Below, one piece after another: positions 50,701-58,108 of a stretch of 64,000 bases of DNA; position 1 is the first letter of the stretch; each line of letters starts with the position of its first letter. The position numbers and the translations under genes were made by a program. Source of the DNA: Actinoalloteichus caeruleus DSM 43889 (GTDB lineage: Bacteria > Actinomycetota > Actinomycetes > Mycobacteriales > Pseudonocardiaceae); assembly GCF_000429185.2 (NCBI RefSeq), contig NZ_AUBJ02000001.1, positions 1,240,001 through 1,304,000 on the forward strand, written 5' to 3'. Under the pieces are notes generated by a model that worked only from the letters and a program-made list of their open reading frames with translations, had not been told where the DNA came from and searched no databases.

Positions 50701-53700
50701 CTCGGCGAGCGCGGCCGCGAGTCCCCGCGTCCCGCGCACCGCGACGGGCTCGGCGCCGCGAGCCGCGAGCCCGTCGACCACGGGGTGGCCGGTGCTGTCC
50801 GGTGGTAGCACCACCAGCCACGTACCGGTGAGGTGGTGTGCCGGTCTCGGGTGGACCGGTCGCCAGGTGATCTGGTAGCGCCACCGGTCGACGGTGGGGG
50901 TGGGGGTCGGGGCCGCTCGTGGCCAGAACCGCTCGTGCTGGAACGCGTAGGTCGGGAGCGCGACCCGCCGCGCCCCCGCCCCGGAGAAGAACGCCGCCCA
51001 GTCGGGAGCCGCGCCTCGGGCGTGCAGCCGCGTCAGTGCCTCGATCGTGGTCCTGGCTTCGGCGCGCTCGCCGCGCAGCGCCGGGACGAAGTCCACCCCG
51101 GCGGTGTCCTCGGGTGCCAGGCAGTCCCGGCCCATCGCGCTGAGCACCCCGGTGGGCCCGAGCTCGACGAAGGTGCGCACGTCGAGTGCGCGGAGGCATC
51201 GGATGCCCTGGTGGAACCGGACGGCCTCGCGCACGTGTCGGACCCAGTAGGCCGGGTCGGTCACCTCGCTCGTCACGAGTTGACCGGTCAGGTTCGACAC
51301 GATCGGGAGGGACGGGTCGTGGTAGGTGAGCCCTTCCGCGACGGCGCGGAAGTCGTCGAGCACCGCGTCCATCCTCGACGAGTGGAACGCGTGACTCACC
51401 CGGAGCCGCCTCGAGGTGGCGAAGTGGCCGGCGACGGCGAGCACCGCGTCCTCGTCACCGGAGAGCACGACCGAGTCGGGGCCGTTCACGGCGGCCAGCG
51501 ACACCGCCTCGGTCAGTAGGGGCAGCACCTCGGTTTCGGTGGCACGAACCGAGACCATCGCGCCGCCGGGCGGGAGCGCCGCCATCAACCGGCCGCGGGC
51601 GGCGACGAGCGTGACGGCGTCGGCGAGCGAGAGGACCCCGGCGACGTGCGCGGCGGTGACCTCGCCGATCGAGTGGCCGAGGAGGAAGTCCGGGACCAGT
51701 CCCCACGATTCGACGAGCCGGTACAGGGCGACCTCGACGGCGAACAGGCCGGCCTGGGTGTACTCGGTGTCGTCGAGCGGGGTGCCCTGGCCGAAGACGA
51801 CGTCGCGCAGCGGCTCCGCCAGGTGCGGCCCGAACAGGGCGCACACCTCGTCGAACGCCTGCGCGAACCGAGGGTACGCCTGGTGGAGGCCCCTTCCCAT
51901 CCCGTGCCGCTGCGATCCCTGCCCGGGGAACAGCACGGCGAACCGGGCGGTTCCCGAGGTGGCGGCGATCGACCTGGTGCCGCCCTCGACCAGGGCGACG
52001 AGCCCGGCCCGCAGTTCGTCCCGGGAGGTGCCGACCACCGCCGCGCGGTGGTCGAGGGAGGCCCGGGTGGTGGCCAGCGACCACGCGACGTCCACGGGGT
52101 CGAGGTCGGGTCGGGTGTCCACGTGGTCCAGCAGGGCGGCGGCCTGCGCGTCGAGCGCGGGAGCCGACTTCGCGGAGATCACCCAGGGGAGGACGGCGGG
52201 TGGGGTGGTGTCCTCACGCTCGGGTTCCCGGTCCTCCTCGACGTGTTCCAGGACGAGGTGCGCGTTGGTGCCGCTGATCCCGAACGAGGAGATGCCCGCC
52301 CGGCGCGGCCGGTCGACCGCCGGCCAGGGGACGTTCTCGGTCGCCACGGAAACGCCGGTCCAGTCGACGTGCGATGAGGGTTCCTCGACGTGCAGGGTCC
52401 TCGGTACGAGGCCGCGGTGGAGGGCCAGGACCATCTTGATGACACCGGCGGCCCCGGAGGCGGCCTGGGTGTGCCCGATGTTGGACTTGACGGAGCCGAT
52501 CAGCAGCGGCCGGTCCTCGTCGCGGTCACGACCGTAGGTCGAGACGAGCGCCCCCGCCTCGATCGGGTCGCCCAGTGTGGTGCCGGTGCCGTGGGCCTCG
52601 ACGACGTCGACGTCGGAGGTGGACAGCCCGGCGTTGGCCAGGGCCTGCCGGATCACGCGGTGCTGCGACGGGCCGTTCGGCGCGGTCAACCCGTTGGAGG
52701 CGCCGTCGGAGTTCACGGCGGAGCCGCGCACGACGGCCAGGACCGGGTGACCGTTGCGGCGGGCGTCGGACAGCCGTTCCAGGACCAGGACCCCGACGCC
52801 CTCTCCCCAGCCGGTGCCGTCGGCCCCGTCGGCGAAGGCCTTGCACCGGCCGTCCGGCGACAGTCCACGCTGGCGGCTGAACTCGATGAAGACGCCCGGG
52901 GTCGCGGTGACGGTGACACCGCCGGCGAGGGCGAGCGAGCACTCCCCCGTCCGCAGGGCCTGGGCCGCGAGGTGCATCGAGACCAACGAGGAGGAACAGG
53001 CCGTGTCGACGGTCATCGCCGGCCCTTCGAAACCGAAGGTGTAGGCGACCCGTCCGGACAGCACGCTGGCCGAGCTGCCGGTGGCGATGTAGCCGGCGAC
53101 CGAGTCACCGGCGTCGACCAACAGCTGGCCGTAGTCCTGGCCGTTGGTGCCGGCGAAGACTCCCGTGCGGCTGCCGCGCAGCGAGTCGGGCGCGATCCCC
53201 GCTCGTTCGAGGGCCTCCCAGGAGGCCTCCAGCAGCAGTCGTTGCTGGGGGTCCATGGCCAGGGCCTCACGCGGCGAGATCCCGAAGGGGAGCGGATCGA
53301 ACTCGGCGGCGTCGTGCAGGAAACCACCCCTGTCCACGTAGGAGGTCCCGGGGTGCCCTGGGTCGGGGTGGTAGAGCTCGTCCAGGTCCCAGCCCCGGTC
53401 GGTGGGGAACCCGGTGACGGCGTCGGTGCCCTCGACGACCAGCCGCCACAGGTCGTCCGGGCTGGTGACGCCGCCCGGGAACCGGCAGCTCATCCCCACG
53501 ATGACGACCGGGTCGTCGCTGGCACCCGGGGTCTGGCGCGAGGCGTCCGCGGAATCCGCTGCCGGGGCGCCGCCGACCAGCTCGGCGAGCAGGTGATCGG
53601 CGAGCTCCCCGGTCGTCGGGTGGTCGAACACCAGCGTCGCGGGGAGGGCGAGCCCGGTCGCCTCGGCCAGCCGGTTGCGGAGTTCGAGCGAGGTCAGGGA

Positions 53701-56700
53701 CGTGAACCCCAGGTCCTGGAACGACCTGGTCATCGGCACGTCCTCGGCCGAGTCGTGCCCGAGCAGCACCGCGGCCTCGGCGCGGACCGCGTCGAGCACC
53801 ACCCGCCGTCGGTCGGCACCGGTGGCCGCGCGGACGCGGGCCGCCACGACCGGCTCCGCCCGCGACGCCGCGCCCGCGAACTCCGGCAGCTCGCGCACGA
53901 GGGGGCTGGGCGCGGTGTTCGCGCTGGTGAGCCTGTCCCACTGCCAGTCGGCCACCACCAGTGAGGTCTCGTCGTGCTCCAGCGCCTGTCGCAGTGCGAT
54001 GACGGTCAACGCCGGGTCCATCGCTCGGAGCCCGATCCGGGCGAAACCCTCCTCGACGGAACCCGCTCCGATACCGCCCCCGGCCCAGTGGCCCCACGCG
54101 ACGGACGTGGCCGGCAACCCGAGCGCCCTGCGGTGCCGCGCGAACGCGTCGAGGAACGCGTTGCCGGGGGCGTAGCCGCCCTGGCCTGGCACGCCGAACA
54201 CGCCACCGATGGAGGAGAACAGGACGAAGGCGGACAGGTCGAGGTCGCGGGTGAGCTCGTGCAGGTTGAGCGCCGACACGACCTTGGCGCGCAGCACTCG
54301 CTCCAGCTGGTCGACGGAGAGCGAGTCCACGAGGCCGTCGTCGAGCAGGGCGGCGGTGTGCATCACCGCGCTGAGCGGGAACTCGTCGGGAACATCCGCG
54401 AGAACCCGGGCGAGCGCGGCCTGGTCGCTCGCGTCGCAGGCGACCAGGGTGACCCGGCTGCCGAGGTCAACCAATTCCGCGACGAGGTCGGCGGCACCAG
54501 GTGCCTCCGGGCCCCGGCGGCTCACGAGCAGCAGGTGCTCGGCACCGGAACGGGCGAGCCACCGAGCCACGTGCGAACCGAGCGCACCCGTTCCGCCGGT
54601 GATCAGGATGGTGCCGTGCGGCGTCCAGGTCCGCTGAGGAGGGGCGTCCCCGAGCGGGGCCCGCACCAACCGCCTGGCGTGGAGGCCGGCCGGGCGGACG
54701 GCCAGCTGGTTCTCGGTGTGGGTACCGGTCAGCACCCCGCGCAGCCGCCGCCCGGAGTGCTCGTCGAGCCGGTCGGGCAGGTCGACGAGGCCGCCCCACC
54801 GCTCCGGGTGTTCGGCGCCGAGCACACCCCCGAAGCCCCACAGCAGCGCGTGCTCCGGGTGTGGGACCGGGTCGGCCGGGCCGGTGGAGACGGCACCGCT
54901 GGTCGCGATCCACAGCGGCGCGTCCAGACCGGCGTCGGCGAGGGCCTGCGAGAGCAGGAGGGTGTCCGCCAGCCCGCGAGGAACGGACTCGTGCTCGGCA
55001 CGGGTTCCCCCGGCGAGCGCCACCAAGGAGAGCACGGCCGCGACGTCAGCGTCAGCGACGGCCTCGCGCAGGGCGCCGCTGATCGCCGGGCGGTCGGCGT
55101 CGATTCCGATCCTGAGCACCCGCGAATCGGAGGTGCCCAGCGCGGTCAGGCAGTCCTCCACGAGATCCGGTGCGTCGTCCGTGGCCGGGACGACCACCAG
55201 CCACGTCCGTTCCGTCCCCTCCCGAGGTTCGGGTTCGGCGGTCCTCGGCCAGGTGTCGCGGTACCGCCAGGAGTCGAGCACCGAGGCGCGGCCGGCGCCG
55301 GCGCCGGCGCCCGGGTGGCCCGTGGTGGAGGCCAGCCAGTACGTGCGGTGTTGGAACGCGTAGGTGGGCAGGTCGGTCCGGCGCGCGCCGGTGGGGCCGA
55401 AGACAGTGGACCAGTCGATCGCGACGCCGTTGGCGTGCGCCTCGGCGAGCGACAGCACCATCCGCCGCGTGTCGTCCTCGTCGCGCCGGAGGGTTCCGAG
55501 CGCCACCGCGCCGAGATCGCCGAACATCTCCTGCAGGCTCAGGCCCAGCACGGGGTGCGGGCTGATCTCCAGGAAGACCCGGTGGCCGTCGGCGAGCAGC
55601 GCCATGGCCGCCGACTCGAAGTCCACCGTGTGGCGCAGGTTCCGGTACCAGTAGTCGCCGTCGAGCCGGGCGGCGTCGAGGTGGCCGCCGGTGAGGGTGG
55701 AGCAGAAGGGCACGGTGGACGGGCGGGGGGTCACCCCGTCCAGCAGGTCGGACAGTTCCTCCGCGAGTGACTCGATCTGCCGGGAATGCGCGGCGAAGTC
55801 GGCGCCGGGCACCACCCAGCGCATCACCCGCGCCCTGGACAGCAGGACCTGGAGCTCGTCGAGCGCGTCGCGGTCGCCGGAGACGACGACCGAGTTCGGA
55901 CCGTTGACGGCCGCGATCGACAGCCGTCCGCCGAAGGGTTCGAGCCGTTCCTCGACCCAGTCAGCGGACTGGACGACCGCGAGCATGCCGCCGTGCCCGG
56001 ACAGCGGCACGAGTGCCCGGCTGCGCAGCGCGACGACCCTGGCCCCGTCGGAGAGGCTGAGCGCGCCGGCGACGCAGGCCGCGGCGATCTCGCCCTGCGA
56101 GTGCCCGACCACGGCCGCCGGGTGGACGCCGTGGGACCGCCACACGGCGGCGAGGGACACCATGACGGCCCACAGCACGGGTTGCACGACGTCGACGCGG
56201 TCGAGCCCGGGCGCGCCGGGGGCCTGGCGGAGCACGTCCTCGGGGGCCCAGTCCACGTGGGGGGCGAGCGCCGCGGCGCACTCGGCGAACCGGGCGGAGA
56301 AGGTCGGCGAGGAGTCCAGCAGTCCGGCCGCCATCCCGACCCAGTGCGTGCCCTGCCCGGGGAAGACGAAGACGACGCTGGGTCGGGCCGACGCGGTGCC
56401 CCGCACGACGGTCCGAGCTGGGTCCCCCTCGGCCACGGCAGCGAGTCCGGCGCGGAAGCCCCTGTCGTCCTCGGCCACGACGACGGCCCGGTGTTCGAGC
56501 GCGGCGCGGGTGGTCGCGAGCGAGTAGCCGATGTCGACAGCCGACGCCGGGCGCTCGTCCAGGTGGGACAGCAGGCGAGCGGCCTGGGCGCGCACCGCGT
56601 CAGGCGAGGTGCCGGACAGCACCCACGGCACCGAGGGCAGGTGGTGCCGGGAGTCCGCTGGGCTCACCGCGTCCTCGGCGGTACCCCCGGCCTCCTCCAG

Positions 56701-58068
56701 CACGACGTGCGCGTTCGTCCCGCTCATGCCGAACGACGAGACGCCGGCCCGCCTGGCTTCGCCGGTCTCCGGCCAGGGCCGCCGTTCGGTGAGCAGGGCG
56801 ACCTGGCCGGAGTCCCACGCGATCCTCGGGGAGGGCGCGTCGACGTGCAGCGAACTCGGCAGGATCCCGTGCCGGATGGCCTGCACCATCTTGATCACTC
56901 CGGCGACGCCTGACGCTGCCTGGGCGTGCCCGAGGTTGGACTTCACCGAGCCCAGCCACAGGGGGCGGTCGGCCCGCCGGCCCTGGCCGTAGGTGGCGAG
57001 CAGCGCCTCGGCCTCGATCGGGTCGCCCAGCACGGTCCCGGTCCCGTGCGCCTCCACCGCGTCCACTTGTGACGGCGCCAGGCCGGCCGCGTCGAGCGCC
57101 GCCCGGATGACCCGTTGCTGCGACGGCCCGTTCGGCGCGGTCAGCCCGTTGGAGGCCCCGTCGGAGTTCACCGAGGAACCCCGCACCACGGCGAGCACCT
57201 CGTGCCCGTTGCGGACCGCGTCGCCGAGTCGTTCGAGCAGCAGTACGCCAACGCCCTCGGACCAGCCCATCCCGTCGGCGGCGGCGGCGAAGGGCTTGCA
57301 GCGCCCGTCGGCGGCGAGGGCGCCCTGGTTGCTGTACTCGACGAAGGCACCGGGTGTCGGCATCACGGTGACGCCACCGGCGAGAGCCATCGTGCACTCC
57401 CCCGCGCGCAGCGCCTGGGTGGCGAGGTGCAGGGCCACCAGGGAGGAGGAACACGCGGTGTCGATGGTGACGGACGGTCCCTCGATACCGAAGACGTAGG
57501 ACACCCGCCCGGACAGGACGCTGCTGGCCGACCCGGTGCCCAGGTGGGCCGCGACCCCTTCGGGAACCTCACCGAGGGTGGCGGCGTGGTTGTGGTACAT
57601 CACGCCGGTGAACACGGCGACCGGTTCCCCCCGAACGGAGAGCGGGTCGATGCCGGCGCGTTCGAAGGCCTCCCAGGACATCTCCAACAGCAGCCGCTGC
57701 TGGGGGTCCATGGCCAGTGCCTCGCTGGGCGAGATGCGGAACAGTTCGGGGTCGAAGTCGCCCGCGCCCGTGAGGAAGCCACCCTCCGTGGTGTGGGAGG
57801 CACCGGACCGGGTCCCGGTCGGGTCCAGTACCTCCTCCAGGGGCCACCCCCGGTCGGTGGGGAACCCGGAGATGGCATCCCGTCCTTCGACGACGAGGTC
57901 CCACAGGTCGTCCGGGGAGTGGACGCCGCCCGGGTAGCGGCAGCTCATCGCGACGATGGCGATCGGCTCGTTGTCGCGTTCCTCGCGTTCCCGCAGACGT
58001 TCGCTGGTCTCGTGGAGGTCGACCGTGACGCGCCTGAGGTACTCGCGCAGCTTCTCCTCGTTCGCCAT
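44731..58068 (-). CDS. PKS-B: modular type I polyketide synthase with three KS-AT-KR-ACP modules
   Basis: A 4445-residue protein. The start at 58068 gives a typical N-terminal docking helix (MANEEKLREYLRRVTVDL) and has GGAGGGGG eight bases upstream; the frame stays open further upstream but only over the end of PKS-A. Module B1: KS 33-455, AT with GHSQG (about 655) and FAAH (about 760), KR with LDD, ACP near 1457. Module B2: KS 1519-1940, malonyl-type AT (HAFH), A-type KR (GVWGSGGQ), ACP near 2885. Module B3: KS 2949-3365, malonyl-type AT with two small deletions, dimerisation element, A-type KR (GIWGSGGQ), ACP near 4325. None has a DH, so each should leave a hydroxyl. The tail ends in a docking peptide (PEDMFEIIQREFG). 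No loading or release domain is present. The specificity of the first AT is uncertain. Confidence 0.97.
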   Translation of the reverse strand: MANEEKLREYLRRVTVDLHETSERLREREERDNEPIAIVAMSCRYPGGVHSPDDLWDLVVEGRDAISGFPTDRGWPLEEVLDPTGTRSGASHTTEGGFLTGAGDFDPELFRISPSEALAMDPQQRLLLEMSWEAFERAGIDPLSVRGEPVAVFTGVMYHNHAATLGEVPEGVAAHLGTGSASSVLSGRVSYVFGIEGPSVTIDTACSSSLVALHLATQALRAGECTMALAGGVTVMPTPGAFVEYSNQGALAADGRCKPFAAAADGMGWSEGVGVLLLERLGDAVRNGHEVLAVVRGSSVNSDGASNGLTAPNGPSQQRVIRAALDAAGLAPSQVDAVEAHGTGTVLGDPIEAEALLATYGQGRRADRPLWLGSVKSNLGHAQAASGVAGVIKMVQAIRHGILPSSLHVDAPSPRIAWDSGQVALLTERRPWPETGEARRAGVSSFGMSGTNAHVVLEEAGGTAEDAVSPADSRHHLPSVPWVLSGTSPDAVRAQAARLLSHLDERPASAVDIGYSLATTRAALEHRAVVVAEDDRGFRAGLAAVAEGDPARTVVRGTASARPSVVFVFPGQGTHWVGMAAGLLDSSPTFSARFAECAAALAPHVDWAPEDVLRQAPGAPGLDRVDVVQPVLWAVMVSLAAVWRSHGVHPAAVVGHSQGEIAAACVAGALSLSDGARVVALRSRALVPLSGHGGMLAVVQSADWVEERLEPFGGRLSIAAVNGPNSVVVSGDRDALDELQVLLSRARVMRWVVPGADFAAHSRQIESLAEELSDLLDGVTPRPSTVPFCSTLTGGHLDAARLDGDYWYRNLRHTVDFESAAMALLADGHRVFLEISPHPVLGLSLQEMFGDLGAVALGTLRRDEDDTRRMVLSLAEAHANGVAIDWSTVFGPTGARRTDLPTYAFQHRTYWLASTTGHPGAGAGAGRASVLDSWRYRDTWPRTAEPEPREGTERTWLVVVPATDDAPDLVEDCLTALGTSDSRVLRIGIDADRPAISGALREAVADADVAAVLSLVALAGGTRAEHESVPRGLADTLLLSQALADAGLDAPLWIATSGAVSTGPADPVPHPEHALLWGFGGVLGAEHPERWGGLVDLPDRLDEHSGRRLRGVLTGTHTENQLAVRPAGLHARRLVRAPLGDAPPQRTWTPHGTILITGGTGALGSHVARWLARSGAEHLLLVSRRGPEAPGAADLVAELVDLGSRVTLVACDASDQAALARVLADVPDEFPLSAVMHTAALLDDGLVDSLSVDQLERVLRAKVVSALNLHELTRDLDLSAFVLFSSIGGVFGVPGQGGYAPGNAFLDAFARHRRALGLPATSVAWGHWAGGGIGAGSVEEGFARIGLRAMDPALTVIALRQALEHDETSLVVADWQWDRLTSANTAPSPLVRELPEFAGAASRAEPVVAARVRAATGADRRRVVLDAVRAEAAVLLGHDSAEDVPMTRSFQDLGFTSLTSLELRNRLAEATGLALPATLVFDHPTTGELADHLLAELVGGAPAADSADASRQTPGASDDPVVIVGMSCRFPGGVTSPDDLWRLVVEGTDAVTGFPTDRGWDLDELYHPDPGHPGTSYVDRGGFLHDAAEFDPLPFGISPREALAMDPQQRLLLEASWEALERAGIAPDSLRGSRTGVFAGTNGQDYGQLLVDAGDSVAGYIATGSSASVLSGRVAYTFGFEGPAMTVDTACSSSLVSMHLAAQALRTGECSLALAGGVTVTATPGVFIEFSRQRGLSPDGRCKAFADGADGTGWGEGVGVLVLERLSDARRNGHPVLAVVRGSAVNSDGASNGLTAPNGPSQHRVIRQALANAGLSTSDVDVVEAHGTGTTLGDPIEAGALVSTYGRDRDEDRPLLIGSVKSNIGHTQAASGAAGVIKMVLALHRGLVPRTLHVEEPSSHVDWTGVSVATENVPWPAVDRPRRAGISSFGISGTNAHLVLEHVEEDREPEREDTTPPAVLPWVISAKSAPALDAQAAALLDHVDTRPDLDPVDVAWSLATTRASLDHRAAVVGTSRDELRAGLVALVEGGTRSIAATSGTARFAVLFPGQGSQRHGMGRGLHQAYPRFAQAFDEVCALFGPHLAEPLRDVVFGQGTPLDDTEYTQAGLFAVEVALYRLVESWGLVPDFLLGHSIGEVTAAHVAGVLSLADAVTLVAARGRLMAALPPGGAMVSVRATETEVLPLLTEAVSLAAVNGPDSVVLSGDEDAVLAVAGHFATSRRLRVSHAFHSSRMDAVLDDFRAVAEGLTYHDPSLPIVSNLTGQLVTSEVTDPAYWVRHVREAVRFHQGIRCLRALDVRTFVELGPTGVLSAMGRDCLAPEDTAGVDFVPALRGERAEARTTIEALTRLHARGAAPDWAAFFSGAGARRVALPTYAFQHERFWPRAAPTPTPTVDRWRYQITWRPVHPRPAHHLTGTWLVVLPPDSTGHPVVDGLAARGAEPVAVRGTRGLAAALAEHPTPGGVLSLLGTEDEPDVAETLDLVRSLADVPTPLWCLTSGAVSTSVDDPVRHPHQAQVWGLGRVVGLEAPRGWGGLVDLPSPLTEDALERLCAVLADGGEDQLAIRAGGVLARRLTRDGTGDPGESWSPRGTVLITGGTGALGGHVARWAARHGAAHLVLVSRRGPEAPGAEELRADLTDLGARVTIAACDVTDHAALAELVSSLDDVRAVVHAAGVAHLTPLLDVTPAEVDAVCAGKVAGAAALDAAFAETPLDAFVLFSSISGVWGSGGQAAYAAANAYLDALAADRRARGLVATSISWGPWDSGMTDADVEERLRRRGVRVLATEDALAALRRALAEDDTTVTVADVDWHRFVPTYTAARPSRLFEELVDAAPAGPPQPAGTTRFDGLTPAERAATTLELVRAEAASVLGHRDTAAIHADTAFHELGFDSLTAVELRDRLAAETGIRLPASLVFDHPAPALLAEHLQRALTGSTPEAVTPAAETPVGEDAVAVIGMSCRLPGGVDSPAALWRLLDTGTDAVSAFPTDRGWDLGSDHGYTPAGGFLHDAGEFDAEFFGISPREALAMDPQQRLFLESSWEAIERAGIDPGTLRGSRTGVFAGAAALGYASGTDGAADDVAGHLLTGNATSVLSGRIAYTFGFEGPAVTLDTACSSSLVALHLAVRALRGGECTMALAGGVAVMATPDTFAEFGRQGGLAADGRCKSFAASADGTGWAEGVAVLLVQRLSDAIRDGHEVLAVVRGSAVNSDGASNGLTAPNGPSQQRVIRQALANARLSPADVDVVEAHGTGTALGDPIEAQALLATYGQDRPEGRPLWLGSLKSNIGHTQAAAGVAGVIKMITAMRHGTLPRTLHVTEPTPAVDWGTGAVSLLTEPRPWPADGRPRRAAVSAFGISGTNAHTIIESPPAREETPAVAVPAAPLLLSARSEGALRAQASRLLAYWDEKPGTPVQEVAHTLATGRTRFPCRAAVDTREPGDVLAALRALSEGTEAPGLTTGTAETGPTAFLFSGQGSQRAGMGRALHEAYPVFAAAFDAACPVRDVVFDGGDLLDRTEYTQLALFGIEVALFRLLESWGVRPDYVMGHSVGELAAAHVAGVLSLEDALTLVTARARLMGALPAGGAMVSVRATEAEVAPLLGEGVSLAAVNGPESVVLSGSEAEVIEAVARLGDRRTRRLRVSHAFHSARMEPVLDDLRAVARRLTYARPSIPVVSTLTGRLVDDELTDPSYWVRQLRDTVRFADGMAWLDERGVRSFVELGPDTADPSALAAAVARAHVRGTPVDWRGFFSGSPRRADLPTYPFQRERFWLAATREGGTDARFWSAVRRRDLAALGGLTADQPLGEALPALMAWHERSTSLSAIDSWRYRVGWHALPDHPTARLHGTWLVVSRGVADASVLAGGLRAGGAHVVEVADPVAGTGHADIAGVVALLDHGGDAATTVLSLVRALDGSGITAPLWCLTRGAVSVTADDAPSAPDQAQAWGLGRVAALDCPGQWGGLVDLPAALDDAALGRVVSVLADGGEDQVAVRQSGTFARRIGRAAAGHGRRWRTSGTTLISGGTGALGRRVARWVAERGADHVVLVSRRGGDTPDAETIRAELADTGVRVTFAACDVTDRPRLADLRREIEDAGDRVRVVVHAAGTGQLTPLTRMSATELADVRDGKVLGAENLDAVFDDTTLDAFVLFSSISGIWGSGGQGAYAAANAALDALAEQRRTEGRTATSIAWGPWAEGGMSGGADAEEHLGRRGLPLMAPHRALLALEEALADDETAIVVADLDWARFVPAYTALRPSRLFDEVPEARERETAEPAVSDRVGALRAALTAATPADQDRILLDLVRAEAAAALGHRSQDAVRARAGFVELGFDSLTAVELRDRITASTGLRLPATLVFDHPNAAALAARLRTDLAPAPSGDVAAEVDRLERALAAHEPGQLAEDLGRRLRALVDRWVAPPATQPVAGEFQDASPEDMFEIIQREFGKSP
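44960..49224 (-). other. Module B3: KS-AT(malonyl, shortened)-KR(A)-ACP
   Basis: KS about 47970-49224, AT about 46750-47930 (GHSVG 47421-47440, HAFH near 47140), dimerisation element about 46600-46740 (RFWSAVRRRDLAALGG), KR about 45480-46600 ([17 protein letters not shown]-type), ACP with GFDSLTA at 45077-45097. Relative to its neighbours the AT lacks about ten residues after AFDAAC and about 35 after FVELGPD, but both active-site motifs remain. Expected outcome: malonate extension and a hydroxyl. Confidence 0.92.
49225..53513 (-). other. Module B2: KS-AT(malonyl)-KR(A)-ACP
   Basis: KS about 52250-53513, AT about 50935-52190 (GHSIG 51661-51680, HAFH near 51380), KR about 49760-50890, ACP with GFDSLTA at 49389-49409. 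The KR lacks LDD and has the fingerprint Trp in SGVWGSGGQAAYAAAN, so A-type: an L-configured hydroxyl is predicted. The linker between AT and KR is short and proline-rich, with no dimerisation element. Confidence 0.93.
53514..57972 (-). other. Module B1: KS-AT(unassigned)-KR(B)-ACP
   Basis: KS about 56690-57972 (DTACSSS). AT about 55340-56640 belongs to the GHSQG lineage usual for branched extender units, but the specificity loop reads DFAAHS (55781-55800) instead of YASH or HAFH. KR about 54100-54620 carries LDD (ALLDDG), and its catalytic region is SSIGGVFGVPGQGGYAPGN, so Ser, Tyr and Asn are present. ACP reads GFTSLTS, with Thr replacing the usual Asp before the modified Ser. Expected outcome: hydroxyl, possibly with an alpha substituent. 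Confidence 0.9.
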
Positions 58069-58076
58069 CAGGCGTG

Positions 58077-58084
58077 CCCCCTCC
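58077..58084 (-). promoter_or_regulatory. Ribosome binding site of PKS-B
   Basis: GGAGGGGG, eight bases before ATG 58068. It decides the start in favour of the docking helix MANEEK. Confidence 0.8.
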
Positions 58085-58108
58085 GCTGCGCCCGTGGGAT
58101 CAGTGCCG

